This document shows, piece by piece, positions 1 through 9,009 of a stretch of DNA of 64,000 nt. Where the stretch lies: positions 186,001 to 250,000 of the forward strand of contig NZ_PPCN01000005.1 of the NCBI RefSeq assembly GCF_002906165.1, given 5' to 3'. The stretch comes from Roseibium marinum. GTDB taxonomy: Bacteria > Pseudomonadota > Alphaproteobacteria > Rhizobiales > Stappiaceae. Both the position numbers and the translations under genes were made by a program. The notes below the pieces were generated by a model that did no database searches, was not told the origin of the DNA, and was given only the letters and a program-made list of their open reading frames with translations. The number at the start of each line of letters is the position of its first letter. Positions within the stretch are counted from its first letter, which is position 1.

Positions 1-204
1 GCCTGCCATCCCAAGGATGATGTCGCGGCGGTCGGCTATCAGGACGGCATGGTTCTCATGTGCCGGTTCGAGGACAATGCGGAAGTGCTGCTGCGGCGTC
101 CCGGAAAAGGGCCTGTCTCCACGCTGGGCTGGGATGCGGACGGCGTCCGGCTTGCTTTCGGAACGGAAGCCGGAGAGGCCGGGATCCTCGGTCTGGCGGA
201 CTGA
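1..204 (+). CDS. WD40-repeat protein, C-terminal fragment
   Basis: An open frame enters from the left edge and stops with TGA at 202-204, giving the last 67 residues of a protein. The segment has the look of WD40 blades: alternating short beta stretches with AVGYQDGMV, then PVSTLGWDADGVRLAFGTE, which matches the usual pattern of a strand, a turn with Gly/Asp, and a strand in the last propeller blade. WD40 proteins are scaffolds without enzymatic activity, so no specific role can be given. The downstream DUF2937 gene begins 38 bp later on the same strand and may be co-transcribed. The family call rests on a short fragment and could change once the N-terminal part is seen. Confidence 0.6.
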   Translation, partial: ACHPKDDVAAVGYQDGMVLMCRFEDNAEVLLRRPGKGPVSTLGWDADGVRLAFGTEAGEAGILGLAD

Positions 205-242
205 GTTCAGCCGGACCGAGCGGTTCGGGAACAGGAGTGAAG

Positions 243-743
243 ATGGCACGGGTCCTGATGTTGATGATCATGCTGGTAAGCGGCACGGCGACGTCTCAAC
301 TGCCGGAATTCTCCCAGCAGTACCGCCAGCGTCTTGGCGGGACGATCGATGCGCTTGAAGAGATCCTGGCGGATTTTCGCAGGGATGCCGCCGAACACGG
401 ACTGAGCCCGGTTGAAGCCATTGCACGCCAGAAAGCCTCCGGCGATCCGTTCATCAGGTCGCGTGGCGAAAGCATGGTCCAGGCCGAAATCCGGCTGAGC
501 CGCCTGAAGCTGCAGCAGGAGGAACTGCTGACGGCGGGACCCGTGCAGCGGATGGTGATTTTCGCACGCGGTTTCGATCCGCAGTTGGCAAAGGCGACGG
601 CCGAGGATTATGAACCCGCCGTGCCCGTCACGATTGCCGGCTTCGCCAGCGCCGGGGCAGGAGCGTTCGCGGGATTCCTGTTCATGCGCCTTCTGGCCGG
701 TCTTGCGCGGCTGGGTCGCCGGCGCAGACCAAAGGGCGCGTAG
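243..743 (+). CDS. DUF2937 family membrane protein
   Basis: This 166-residue protein begins with a short hydrophobic segment (MARVLMLMIMLVSGTATSQLPEF), followed by the phrase QQYRQRLGGTIDALEEI that is typical of DUF2937, a helical soluble part, and a second hydrophobic segment near residues 130-155 (VTIAGFASAGAGAFAGFLFM) with an Arg/Lys-rich tail. It is therefore probably an inner-membrane protein with two membrane segments and a periplasmic helical domain. The function of the family is unknown. I chose ATG 243 because AGGAG at 233-237 lies 5 nt before it; a GTG at 237 is in frame but overlaps that ribosome site. The stop is followed by a small GC hairpin at 733-752. Confidence 0.7.
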   Translation: MARVLMLMIMLVSGTATSQLPEFSQQYRQRLGGTIDALEEILADFRRDAAEHGLSPVEAIARQKASGDPFIRSRGESMVQAEIRLSRLKLQQEELLTAGPVQRMVIFARGFDPQLAKATAEDYEPAVPVTIAGFASAGAGAFAGFLFMRLLAGLARLGRRRRPKGA

Positions 744-883
744 ATCGCCCTGAGGTCCGGTCATACGGGCTTGCGGAAAGGCTCTCTTTCATCCGGATAA
801 CTCTTTTGACCGCCGGGCGGTAAATACGCTAAGCAGTTTCTTTCAGAAGTGCCTCGGGCACGACCCGGCGGGAAGGAAACTGG

Positions 884-1804
884 ATGGACGCGATCACACG
901 GATGCGGTGCTTCATTCAAGTTGTCGATTCAAACGGATTTTCCGCCGCCGCCCGGGAAATGGGGCGCTCCAAGGCCCTGGTTTCCAAATATGTCGGCGAG
1001 CTTGAAGACGAGTTGGGTGTCCGGCTGCTGAACCGGACCACGCGCCAGGTCTCGCTGACCGAAGTCGGCGGAGCCTACTACAAGGAGGCGGCCGATATTC
1101 TTCAGCGGATCGACGACCTGCAGGCCTCCGTCCAGTCGTCGCACAAGGAAATCCGCGGAAGGCTGCGGGTGTCCGCGCCCAGATCCATGGGCGACGAGAT
1201 GCTCAACAAGGCGATGATGCAGTTCCTGTTGCGGTATCCGGACATCATCCTGGATCTCAGGCTGGAGGACCGTTTCGTCGATCTTGTCGAGGAGGGCTTC
1301 GACCTGGCCGTCCGTGTGACGCAGATGGACGATTCCAGCCTTATAGCCCGCAAGATCGCACCATTTCGCACCGTCCTGTGCGCGAGTCCAGCGGTGGTCG
1401 AAAAATTCGGCGCGCCTCAGGTTCCAGCGGATCTTCTCACCCGTCCATGCATCATCGACACCAATCACCGGTTCAAACAGAACTGGATCTTTTTCGACAA
1501 GGGCGAGCGGCTGAGCGTGGCTGTGAAAGGGCCTCTGGAGGTCAACAGCGCCGCAGCGGCGCGGGAAGCGGCGCTGTGCGATCTCGGTTTTCTCAGAACG
1601 CCGCTGTTCTTTGTCGCCGAAGACCTCCGCAACGGACACCTGGTAACCCTTCTCGATGCTTTTGAGGAGCCCATGCGCGGCATTTACGCCGTTTATCCGC
1701 ACCGGCGGCACCTGAGCGGCAAGGTGCGGGCTTTTGTCGACTTCCTCGTGGCGTGGTATGGCCCCGGAAGGTCCAGCAACGAACCAGACCCTAGAGCTCT
1801 TTAA
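884..1804 (+). CDS. LysR family transcriptional regulator
   Basis: The 306-residue product has the N-terminal winged helix-turn-helix of LysR proteins (residues about 1-60: MRCFIQVVDSNGFSAAAREM, then SKALVSKYVGELEDELGVRLLNRTTRQVSLTEVG) and a C-terminal periplasmic-binding-like effector domain (about 85-295). The wording of the HTH and of the C-terminal stretch GIYAVYPHRRHLSGKVRAFVDFL places it in the common CrgA/DsdC-like LysR group. The neighbours are a DUF2937 gene on the same strand upstream and a TetR gene downstream, neither an obvious target, so the regulon cannot be read from context. Length and motifs are normal for the family. Confidence 0.85.
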   Translation: MDAITRMRCFIQVVDSNGFSAAAREMGRSKALVSKYVGELEDELGVRLLNRTTRQVSLTEVGGAYYKEAADILQRIDDLQASVQSSHKEIRGRLRVSAPRSMGDEMLNKAMMQFLLRYPDIILDLRLEDRFVDLVEEGFDLAVRVTQMDDSSLIARKIAPFRTVLCASPAVVEKFGAPQVPADLLTRPCIIDTNHRFKQNWIFFDKGERLSVAVKGPLEVNSAAAAREAALCDLGFLRTPLFFVAEDLRNGHLVTLLDAFEEPMRGIYAVYPHRRHLSGKVRAFVDFLVAWYGPGRSSNEPDPRAL

Positions 1805-2073
1805 CGGTTATCTCAACGCAGGTTGAGGCGGGACCGGCATTTTCCGGTTCAAGTCATGAGCGATTCGGTTCTTCTCACGATACGGTCATGAACAAGCCGA
1901 TATAAAAGAGGCAGAGGTTTTGTACCGGAAACCTCGAAGACGACTGGCTGCAGAATAATTATTTAAGTGATTCCAAAGGGAAGCGGATTGATCCGGAGTA
2001 GTTTGATTGACATTGGAAAAAAATAGGCAAAGTACAACTTGCAAATCCGAAATCCGCGTTAGAGACTCGTTCC

Positions 2074-2613
2074 ATGAATGAAGCTCAGGAACAAATCGCC
2101 TCCGGTCTGGAACGGGTGTTCTGGAGCAGGGGTTTCGCGGAGCCGAGCGTTCCGGAGTTGCGCGCCGGCGTCGGCGTCAGCATGCGCACCCTCTACCGGT
2201 ATTTTCCGTCCCGGGAAGCCATGATCCTCGGCGCGCTCGAGCACCGCCATCGCCGTTACCTCAGCTATGTGCGTGAAGGCGTCACGGAGCCGGGACTGGC
2301 GGCGGCGGAACAACTGTTCGACAAGCTGGGCGGCTGGATGCGCATGACGGACGGCAAGGAGTGTTTTTTCCGCCAGGCCCTGGCGGCAAATCCGGACAGC
2401 TCGGGCATCGAGGCGACGGTCAAGCGCCACAAGGGGGAACTGCTGAAGTTCTTCGGAGAGCTTAGCGGACAGGCGGGATTCGCATCGACCCTCTATCTGC
2501 TGCACGAGGGCGTCACCGCCTGTTATGCGGAAATGGGAGAAATCGCGGTCGAGGACGCCAAACGGCTGGTGCGCCAGATGTTCAAGACGGACAGTGACAA
2601 GCGGTTTTCCTAA
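2074..2613 (+). CDS. TetR family transcriptional regulator
   Basis: A 179-residue protein whose first 60 residues form a TetR-type helix-turn-helix: a helix ending in FWSRGFAEPSVPELRAGVGV, then SMRTLYRYFPSREAMILGALE, where the RTLYRYFPSRE stretch is the DNA-recognition helix of the family. The C-terminal ligand domain (about 65-179) is unassigned. The gene follows a 269-bp AT-richer gap and converges on the leucine dehydrogenase gene, so it probably does not control it by divergent promoter sharing. No ligand or target can be inferred. Confidence 0.8.
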   Translation: MNEAQEQIASGLERVFWSRGFAEPSVPELRAGVGVSMRTLYRYFPSREAMILGALEHRHRRYLSYVREGVTEPGLAAAEQLFDKLGGWMRMTDGKECFFRQALAANPDSSGIEATVKRHKGELLKFFGELSGQAGFASTLYLLHEGVTACYAEMGEIAVEDAKRLVRQMFKTDSDKRFS

Positions 2614-2691
2614 GTCCGTTATGGGGCTTCGCCGTTCCTGACCGGCGGCATGCGCCGCCGTCTTCATTCCACAGTGCCGGCCTGTCTGCCG

Positions 2692-3765
2692 TCAGGTCTT
2701 TCCGGATTTCTCCAGTCTTTCCTCGGCCATGGCGTCCGCGACACGTTCCGGTGTCGTTTCTTCCGCCGAGGCCCTCTCGAAGATGACCGCAAGCGTGTCG
2801 CCGATCGCGACAGTCTTTTCGCGCACATGCGCGTCGTTGCCACCCGGTGTCGCCAGCGCGATGGAAATGACGCCGCCCGCATTGATCGCATAGTCCGGTG
2901 CGTAAAGAATGCCGCGTTTCTTCAGTGCGGCGCCGTCCGCGGGGGTTTGAAGCTGGTTGTTGGCGGCGCCGGCGACGATCCGTGCCCGGATCTGCGGCAC
3001 GGTTCGGGCGTTGAGGCCGGCGCCCAGGGCGCAGGGAACGAAGATGTCGGCTTCGACCATGTGGGCCTCGGCCGGGTCGACGGCCAGCGCGCCGAATTCT
3101 TCAACAGCACGAAGGACGGCGGGCAAATGGATGTCGGACACAATCAGTCTGGCCCCGGCCTCATGCAGCCTGCGTGCGACATCGAAACCGACATGGCCGA
3201 GGCCTTGGACGGAAACGGTTCTGCCCTCAAGGTCGCCGTTGCCGAACACATGGCGTACTGAGGCCCGGATACCCTCGAAAACTCCGAGCGCGGTATAGGG
3301 AGAGGGGTCTCCCAGCCCGGTCGCCCTGGTGCCGCGCACGTGTTTCGTCTGCCGGGCAACGGCTTCCATGTCCTGCGGCGAGACGCCGACATCCTCGGCG
3401 GTTATATAGGTTCCGGAAAGCCGGTCCACGTGGCGGCCGAACGCCTCCATCATCGCGGCGGTCTTGTCCTTGCGCGGATCGGCGATGATCACTGCCTTGC
3501 CGCCACCCAGATCAAGGCCTGCGAGCGCGTTCTTGTAGGTCATGCCGCGGGACAGGCGAAGTGCGTCGGTCAGGGCATCGGACGGGTTGCCGTAGGGCCA
3601 GACGCGGCAGCCTCCGAGCGCGGGGCCCAGGGTCGTGTCGTGGATCGCGATGATCGCGCTCAGGCCGGTGTCCCTGTCCTTGACGAAAACAACGTTTTCA
3701 TGTTCCCCCATTTCCGGATGGTCGAAAACGGCGCTGTGGCGGATCGTGGAGTGCAAGGCATTCAT
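2692..3765 (-). CDS. Glu/Leu/Phe/Val dehydrogenase (leucine dehydrogenase type)
   Basis: The 357-residue product fits NAD-dependent amino-acid dehydrogenases of the leucine/phenylalanine group, which interconvert branched-chain amino acids and 2-oxoacids with release of ammonium. The substrate-binding part has LGPALGGCRVWPYG (about 46-58), LSRGMTYKNALAGLDLGGGK (71-90) with Lys78 and Lys90 as the substrate and catalytic lysines, and the Rossmann domain has GLGHVG at 188-193. Length (about 350-370) matches leucine dehydrogenases rather than the longer glutamate dehydrogenases. It is transcribed alone, towards the TetR gene. Substrate preference among Leu, Val and Phe cannot be read from sequence alone. 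Confidence 0.88.
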   Translation of the reverse strand: MNALHSTIRHSAVFDHPEMGEHENVVFVKDRDTGLSAIIAIHDTTLGPALGGCRVWPYGNPSDALTDALRLSRGMTYKNALAGLDLGGGKAVIIADPRKDKTAAMMEAFGRHVDRLSGTYITAEDVGVSPQDMEAVARQTKHVRGTRATGLGDPSPYTALGVFEGIRASVRHVFGNGDLEGRTVSVQGLGHVGFDVARRLHEAGARLIVSDIHLPAVLRAVEEFGALAVDPAEAHMVEADIFVPCALGAGLNARTVPQIRARIVAGAANNQLQTPADGAALKKRGILYAPDYAINAGGVISIALATPGGNDAHVREKTVAIGDTLAVIFERASAEETTPERVADAMAEERLEKSGKT

Positions 3766-3986
3766 GGCGGGGTTGTCCGACTGATTGAGACTGCAAATAT
3801 TTTAGGCCTGTTTCGGGGAATAATGTCTTTTTTGTCCTCATAATCTTGTCTATGCGGGATGAATTGTTCCGCCTGAACGGGAAAAGGCTGAAATTTGTTC
3901 CAAACGGATATTGCGCCGCACCCAAACGCCATTTTCCTGCCGTCTTCTCTGGCCTAGGTCGTGTAGCGTGACGTCTGATCAAACAG

Positions 3987-5918
3987 GTGATTCCGGTGCA
4001 TTTTCGTCCAGCCTTCTTCCTCAGGGCCTTTCGTTCGGCCGCCAGCCGGATCCTGCTCGGAGCCAGCCTCTTTCCGGTTTTGCTGACCGGTGTCTTAGCG
4101 CATCCGCATGTTTTCGTGGAAGCCAGATCCAGACTGGTCTTCGACGATGAGGGCCAGGCCGTTGCGGTCAATCACGTTTTTCGGTTCGACGACGCCTTTT
4201 CGGCCTTCGCGATCCAGGGCTTCGACACGGACGGGGACGGTGTCTATTCGCGCGAGGAGCTGAGCGAACTGGCGAAAGTCAACGTGGAGAGCATGGCCGA
4301 CTTCGGTTACTTCACCTTCGGCGACAACACCCGGATCGAGTTCGATTTCACCACGCCGTCGGACTACTGGCTGGAAGTCGAGGCGGTGCCGCTGCGGGAT
4401 TACTGGGCGATGAAACCGGAAGATTTCGAGGCGATGGAGGAGGACGTCCGCATGAACGGCGGATCGATGCCGGAAAGCGTCGATCTTCTGGAACTGCATT
4501 TCACGCTGCCGCTCAAGGAGCCGAGCGACGCGGCCAATCCGATCACGCTCGACGTCTATGACCCGACATATTATGTCGATTTCCGGTTCGGCAGCGAAGA
4601 CAGTGCCGTCGGCACGGTCAACGCCCCCGGCACCTGTCAGGTGAGCCGCAAGGAACCGCCGCCTCTGGACGATGCGACGGCCTATGCCCTCGCGCAGATC
4701 GGCGCCGACCAGCGGGGTCTGCCGCCGGAGCTGCAATCGGCCGCGGCGACTCAGATCAACCAGATGATCGTCAATTGCGCCGCTGCCGCAGGGGCCGGCG
4801 GATCCCTTCAGGTGTCCGCGGAAACGGACGGAACTGGAGTGACAGCGGCCGACAACGCGTCCTCCTCGCAAACCGGTGGCGCGGCGGGCACCGCGCAATC
4901 GCGGGCAGAGGCTGTCGTCAGCTCGGCTGAGACAATTGTTGCCGTGATCGATCCCCCTGTGCAGACGACCGTTCAGCCCAGATTGCTGGACACGGTCTTC
5001 GGGACGATCGCGATCAAGCAGAAGGAATTCTATCAGGCGCTGGTGGCAAGCCTCAGGTCGTTCCGCAACAATCCGAACGCCGTGTGGCTGCTCATGGGGC
5101 TGTCCTTTGCCTATGGCATCTTCCACGCCGCGGGCCCCGGCCACGGAAAGGCGATCATCACTTCCTATGTGGTCGCCAACAACGAGACCCTTCGCAAGGG
5201 TATTATTCTGTCTTTCGCGTCCGCTTTCGCCCAGGCGGTGACGGCCATCGTTCTCGTCGGTGGACTGGCGGTGGTGTTCAATCTCACCAGCATTGCCATT
5301 CAGGATACCGCACGCTGGTTCGAAATCGGTTCCTATGTGCTGATCACGGCGCTCGGAGGCTGGCTGCTCTGGCAGAAGGCCATCCGGCCACTCGTGGACG
5401 TTGCCGTCTCCCGGTTGGCAGGCGGGCAACTTGCCTATGCGGGGGCAGAGGTCCAGGGCCATCACCATCATCACGGGCATGGACATGGACATGGGCACGG
5501 GCACGATGACCACCATCATGCGGCGGGGCCGGACGGTGTCTGCGCCACCTGCGGTCATGCCCATGCGCCGACCCCGGACATGCTCGGCGGGCGTATCACG
5601 CTGGCGCGGGCGGCTTCCATTGTCCTGGCGGTCGGTCTGCGACCCTGCACCGGCGCTCTGATCGTGCTGGTTTTCGCCCTGTCGCAAGGCATGATCGCGG
5701 CGGGCATCGCCTCGACCCTGGCGATGGCCGTGGGAACCGGCATCACGGTTTCCCTTCTCGCCGGACTGGCGGTTGGCGCGAAGGATCTTGCGGTACGGCT
5801 TTTCGGCGAGGGAAGCCCGATGTCCGGCCGGATCCACAGAACCATAGAGATCCTGGGTGCGGCGATCGTCTTCCTGCTCGGCGTGACCCTGCTGATCGCG
5901 ACTGTCGGCTGGGGGTAG
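3987..5918 (+). CDS. DUF1007 periplasmic domain fused to NicO/RcnA-type Ni/Co exporter
   Basis: A 643-residue two-part protein. Residues about 1-38 look like a signal sequence, and the mature part begins with HPHVFVEARSRLVFDDEGQ, the hallmark of DUF1007, running to about residue 210 with an EF-hand-like DTDGDGVYSREE segment. A variable linker follows, then from about residue 345 a NicO/RcnA-type transporter with the motif FHAAGPGHGKAI (His380) and RPCTGAL (Arg552). Between them a cytoplasmic-loop-like stretch at about 491-525 is extremely His-rich (GHHHHHGHGHGHGHGHDDHHH) plus a CATCGHAH motif, as expected for nickel/cobalt binding. Known relatives export Ni and Co; DUF1007 is usually a separate neighbouring gene. 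GTG 3987 is the assumed start; its ribosome site is weak. Confidence 0.85.
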   Translation: MIPVHFRPAFFLRAFRSAASRILLGASLFPVLLTGVLAHPHVFVEARSRLVFDDEGQAVAVNHVFRFDDAFSAFAIQGFDTDGDGVYSREELSELAKVNVESMADFGYFTFGDNTRIEFDFTTPSDYWLEVEAVPLRDYWAMKPEDFEAMEEDVRMNGGSMPESVDLLELHFTLPLKEPSDAANPITLDVYDPTYYVDFRFGSEDSAVGTVNAPGTCQVSRKEPPPLDDATAYALAQIGADQRGLPPELQSAAATQINQMIVNCAAAAGAGGSLQVSAETDGTGVTAADNASSSQTGGAAGTAQSRAEAVVSSAETIVAVIDPPVQTTVQPRLLDTVFGTIAIKQKEFYQALVASLRSFRNNPNAVWLLMGLSFAYGIFHAAGPGHGKAIITSYVVANNETLRKGIILSFASAFAQAVTAIVLVGGLAVVFNLTSIAIQDTARWFEIGSYVLITALGGWLLWQKAIRPLVDVAVSRLAGGQLAYAGAEVQGHHHHHGHGHGHGHGHDDHHHAAGPDGVCATCGHAHAPTPDMLGGRITLARAASIVLAVGLRPCTGALIVLVFALSQGMIAAGIASTLAMAVGTGITVSLLAGLAVGAKDLAVRLFGEGSPMSGRIHRTIEILGAAIVFLLGVTLLIATVGWG

Positions 5919-5960
5919 GGCAGGCTCTTTGAGCGCCCTCTGCGCCGACCGCACTGCGCT

Positions 5961-6023
5961 GTCCCGGACTTGATCCGGGACCTCCTTCATTTTGCGTTAT
6001 TGGTCCCGGATCAAGTCCGGGAC
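5961..6023. repeat. perfect 21-bp inverted repeat between convergent genes (REP-like / bidirectional terminator)
   Basis: Positions 5961-5981 and 6003-6023 are exact reverse complements of each other, separated by 21 nt. Each arm is itself nearly palindromic around GTCCCGG...CCGGGAC. The element sits between the 3' ends of the NicO fusion gene and the C26 amidotransferase gene, so it can act as a terminator in both directions. A related degenerate pair lies at 14051-14110 and a GC palindrome at 49147-49165, which suggests a dispersed REP-like family. Confidence 0.85.
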
Positions 6024-6091
6024 GGCGCGGTATCATGCCATCCAGCAAAAATCAGGACCTGCTTGACAACAAACAGCGCTTCAATCCGTCT

Positions 6092-6850
6092 TCAAAGACC
6101 GAGGCGTTTTTCCCTGTAGGCGCGGACAGCTTCACCGAACGCCGCGAACAGCCTTTTCGACGGTCCGTCGGTCGTCACCCAGTATTCCGGGTGCCACTGG
6201 GTGGCGAGCACATAGCCGGGGCTGTCGGTGAGCGAGACCGCTTCTATCGTTCCGTCTTCCGCCAGGGCTTCGATTGTCAGGCCGTTGCCAAGATCGCCGA
6301 GCGCCTGCCGGTGAAGCGAATTGACCTCGAAGGGTTCGGCACCGAGCACCTTTTCCAGGCTCCCGCCGGCGGTGACCTCAACCGGATGGGCAATGCGGAA
6401 ACGCTCCTCCTGATGCTCGGAGACCGGCGCGCGGTGGTCCTTGCGGCCCTCGATCGCCTGGATTTCCGTCAAGAGCGTGCCGCCGAGGGCAACGTTCAAC
6501 TCCTGCATGCCGCGGCAGATGGCGAAGACCGGAACGCCGCGTTCGACGGCGCGCTTGAGGAGCGGCATTGTCGTTGCATCGCGGTCCGGGTCGTAGGGGC
6601 CGTTTTCCTCCGTCGGCTCCCGGCCGTAGAGCTGTGGATTGACATTGGAGCGGGAGCCGGTCGCCAGAACGCCGTCGACCTGGTCGAGCGCGGCGTCCAG
6701 ATCGAGATCCGGCCCGAGCGATGGCAGGATCATCGGGATGGCATCCGAGCCCTTCAGAACGGCCTGAAGATAGGTCGAGACCGCGGCGTGCCAGTTGTAG
6801 CCGTCAACGGCTTTGACGTCTGCGGTTACCAGAACGAGCGGTTTGGTCAT
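6092..6850 (-). CDS. gamma-glutamyl-gamma-aminobutyrate hydrolase family (peptidase C26)
   Basis: The 252-residue protein is a class-I glutamine-amidotransferase-like hydrolase of the PuuD type, which cleaves gamma-glutamyl amides such as gamma-glutamyl-GABA in putrescine breakdown. The nucleophile elbow is AICRGMQELNVALGG with Cys112, and the catalytic His/Glu are in TQWHPEYW (His220, Glu222). The oxyanion region VLATGSRSNVNPQLYG is also typical. No other putrescine (puu) genes are next to it, so the substrate is uncertain. It converges on the NicO fusion gene, and its start lies 58 bp upstream of the end of the NarL-type regulator gene on the same strand. Confidence 0.85.
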   Translation of the reverse strand: MTKPLVLVTADVKAVDGYNWHAAVSTYLQAVLKGSDAIPMILPSLGPDLDLDAALDQVDGVLATGSRSNVNPQLYGREPTEENGPYDPDRDATTMPLLKRAVERGVPVFAICRGMQELNVALGGTLLTEIQAIEGRKDHRAPVSEHQEERFRIAHPVEVTAGGSLEKVLGAEPFEVNSLHRQALGDLGNGLTIEALAEDGTIEAVSLTDSPGYVLATQWHPEYWVTTDGPSKRLFAAFGEAVRAYREKRLGL

Positions 6851-6907
6851 GTTGGGGCCTGTCGTGCGCGGAACAAGTCCGTTTGGAAGATGTTGGCGGA
6901 AGATATT

Positions 6908-7582
6908 CTAATCCAGTAATCCCAGATCCTGCGCAACCTTATAAAGCTGCGCGGCATTCTTGTTGCCGACCTTTTCCCGCAGATTCAGGCGGTGGGATTC
7001 GACGGTGCGGACACTGATGCCGAGGTCCTTGGCGACTTCCTTGTTCGGCTGGCCGCCGGCGATGGCGGTCAGGACCTGGCGTTCGCGCTCCGTCAGGCCG
7101 TAAGGATCTTCCACCGGGGCCGACGTGGTCGCGCCGACAAGGGTCGGTCCGACCGCGGCGGAGAAATAATATCCGCCGGTGGCGACGCTGGTGATGGCGG
7201 TGATCATCTCGGCGGACGAGATATCCTTCAGGATGTAGCCGCGGGCACCGGCCTGCACCACACCGCGCACATACTCCGGATTGTCATAGACCGACAGGAT
7301 CAGCACCGCCGTTTCGGGCAGGATCTTGCGCACCTGCCTGGCCGCCTCCAGGCCGTTCATCACAGGCATGGAAACATCCATCAGGAGCACGTCAGGGCGC
7401 AGGTTTTCCGCGAGGCTCACGGCCTCACGGCCGTTGGTTGCCTCCCCGACCACTTCAAGGTCCGGCACTTTCAGCAGCCGTGCGCGGATGCCGTCGCGGA
7501 CCAGTTCGTGGTCATCGGCGAGCAGGACCCGTATGGGCTTGTCTGTCTGCCGCCGCGCGGGCGAAGGTGAATGCGCTGTCAT
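6908..7582 (-). CDS. NarL/FixJ-type response regulator
   Basis: A 224-residue response regulator with a receiver domain (about 17-135; acidic pocket ADDHE, phosphoacceptor Asp69 in LLMDVSMP, conserved Lys119 in YILKD) and a LuxR-type helix-turn-helix (about 160-220; LTERERQVLTAIAGGQPNKE and ISVRTVESHRLNLREK). It lies 7 bp downstream of the Cache-domain histidine kinase and is surely its partner. Because that kinase gene is divergent from the TakP-like TRAP operon, the regulator most probably controls TRAP transport; this is inference from context. Confidence 0.9.
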   Translation of the reverse strand: MTAHSPSPARRQTDKPIRVLLADDHELVRDGIRARLLKVPDLEVVGEATNGREAVSLAENLRPDVLLMDVSMPVMNGLEAARQVRKILPETAVLILSVYDNPEYVRGVVQAGARGYILKDISSAEMITAITSVATGGYYFSAAVGPTLVGATTSAPVEDPYGLTERERQVLTAIAGGQPNKEVAKDLGISVRTVESHRLNLREKVGNKNAAQLYKVAQDLGLLD

Positions 7583-7589
7583 CTTCAGA

Positions 7590-8951
7590 TCATGCCGCCT
7601 TTGCGAGCTGTTTGTCGAGCGGCATTTGGACCCATATGCGGGTGCCTCCGGCGGTCCTGCGGCTCAGGGTCAGCCTTCCGCCATAGGTTTCGATCCGTTC
7701 GCGCATGTTGCGGAACCCCAGGCCGCCCGATCTCGGCAGGGGGCGCGGCAGGCCGACGCCGTTGTCCTCCACCGACAGGACAAGGCTGTGCTGGCCGACT
7801 TTCAGGCTGATGGTGACTTCGGAAGCGCCTGCGTGACGGGCGACATTGGTCATGCATTCCTGCACCACCCGGTAGAGCGCGGTTTTCGCACCCTCGGACA
7901 GGCGTGTCTGGCACTGGTCGGCGGTGACGTTGACGACGATGCCGGACTGGTTCTGGAATTCCTTGCCGAGACTTCCGAGCGCGGCCGAAAGCCCCATGTC
8001 ATCGAGCACACTCGGCCGCAGATCGCGGGAGATCCGCCGAACCTCGGCAATGGTGCCGTCAAGGGTCTTCAGGCATTTGGCAGCCTGGGTTTGCAGGTCC
8101 GGGCTGCTGCCGGCCTCGCTGTGGATCATTTCGACACCGTAGCGCACGGAAACAAGCAGCTGGGAAATGCTGTCATGGAGTTCGGTCGATACGCGTTTGC
8201 GCTCCTGCTCCTGAACCTGAAAGATCCGGTTGGTCAGCTCCTTCAGCCTGCTGTCGGCGAAGCGTTGTTCGGAAAAGCGCACGCCCGCGATCAGCAAGCC
8301 GGCGATGACGATCGCCGCGAGCGTGATCATGAAGGTCACGAGCAGCGTCTGCCGGATGCTGCCGGCAATGTCGGCATGGATCGCGGCGACTTCACGGGCG
8401 ATGTCGTCTGTATAAAGGCCGGTCCCCAGCATCCAGCCCCATTTGTCGAGCAGGATCGCGTAGCCGAGTTTTTCCTCGACGGTGCCAGCGGAGGGCTTGT
8501 GCCAGACATACTGATGGAACCCGCCGCCGGCCTGGGCGGCCAGGATCAGGTTGCGGATCACATAGTCGCCATTGTCATCCTGAAGGTCCCACCAGTTGCC
8601 GCCGACCAGATGGGGCAGTTTGGGATGGACGATGTTGGTTCCATCGAGCGTATAGACGAAGAAATAGCCGTCATAGTCGAAGGTGAGGTGCTGCAGGATA
8701 TCCTTGACCCGCGCCTGGGCAGCCTCGCGTCCGCCGGGTTCTTCGCGGTAGATCTGTTCGATCGATGTCAGAGCCAGGCTGACATAGTTGCGGATCTCCT
8801 GCCTTTTGGCGGACAGGATCCGCTGTTCCACCGCCTGGGTCTGCGCGTTGATCAGTTCGCGCGACTGATAATAGGTCGTACCGCCGATCAGGATGGACAC
8901 CGCGATCAGGGGCAGGATCGTGATCAGCAGCAATTTGGTCTTGAACGTCAC
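7590..8951 (-). CDS. Cache-domain sensor histidine kinase (NarX/DegS-like HisKA_3)
   Basis: The 453-residue kinase has an N-terminal membrane segment (about 7-25), a periplasmic single-Cache domain (about 30-195, with FDYDGYFFVYTLDGTNIVHP and GWMLGTGLYTDDI), a second membrane segment (about 200-225), then a HisKA_3 dimerisation motif ERKRVSTELHDSISQLL with His259 as phosphoacceptor, and an HATPase domain ending in LGFRNMRERIETYGGRL. Cache domains of this sort bind small carboxylates, which suits the adjacent TRAP system for a carboxylic acid. The gene is divergent from the TRAP binding-protein gene, with 188 bp between them, and is followed at once by its response regulator. Confidence 0.9.
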   Translation of the reverse strand: MTFKTKLLLITILPLIAVSILIGGTTYYQSRELINAQTQAVEQRILSAKRQEIRNYVSLALTSIEQIYREEPGGREAAQARVKDILQHLTFDYDGYFFVYTLDGTNIVHPKLPHLVGGNWWDLQDDNGDYVIRNLILAAQAGGGFHQYVWHKPSAGTVEEKLGYAILLDKWGWMLGTGLYTDDIAREVAAIHADIAGSIRQTLLVTFMITLAAIVIAGLLIAGVRFSEQRFADSRLKELTNRIFQVQEQERKRVSTELHDSISQLLVSVRYGVEMIHSEAGSSPDLQTQAAKCLKTLDGTIAEVRRISRDLRPSVLDDMGLSAALGSLGKEFQNQSGIVVNVTADQCQTRLSEGAKTALYRVVQECMTNVARHAGASEVTISLKVGQHSLVLSVEDNGVGLPRPLPRSGGLGFRNMRERIETYGGRLTLSRRTAGGTRIWVQMPLDKQLAKAA

Positions 8952-9009
8952 TGAATTCGCCCTTTTGTTGCGCGGATCTTTCCGGTCCCGGATTTCCCTT
9001 GCATGCGCT

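Noticed and set aside
2007..2030. TTGACA box before the TetR gene
   Set aside because: A matching -10 box at the right distance could not be found.
3340..3843. Long antisense frames over the leucine dehydrogenase and other genes
   Set aside because: They mirror the codons of GC-rich genes, have Arg/Ala/Gly-heavy translations without motifs, and lie fully inside better-supported genes.
5460..5550. His codon repeats (CAC/CAT runs) as a separate repeat element
   Set aside because: They encode the His-rich loop of the NicO fusion and stay in frame, so they belong to the gene.
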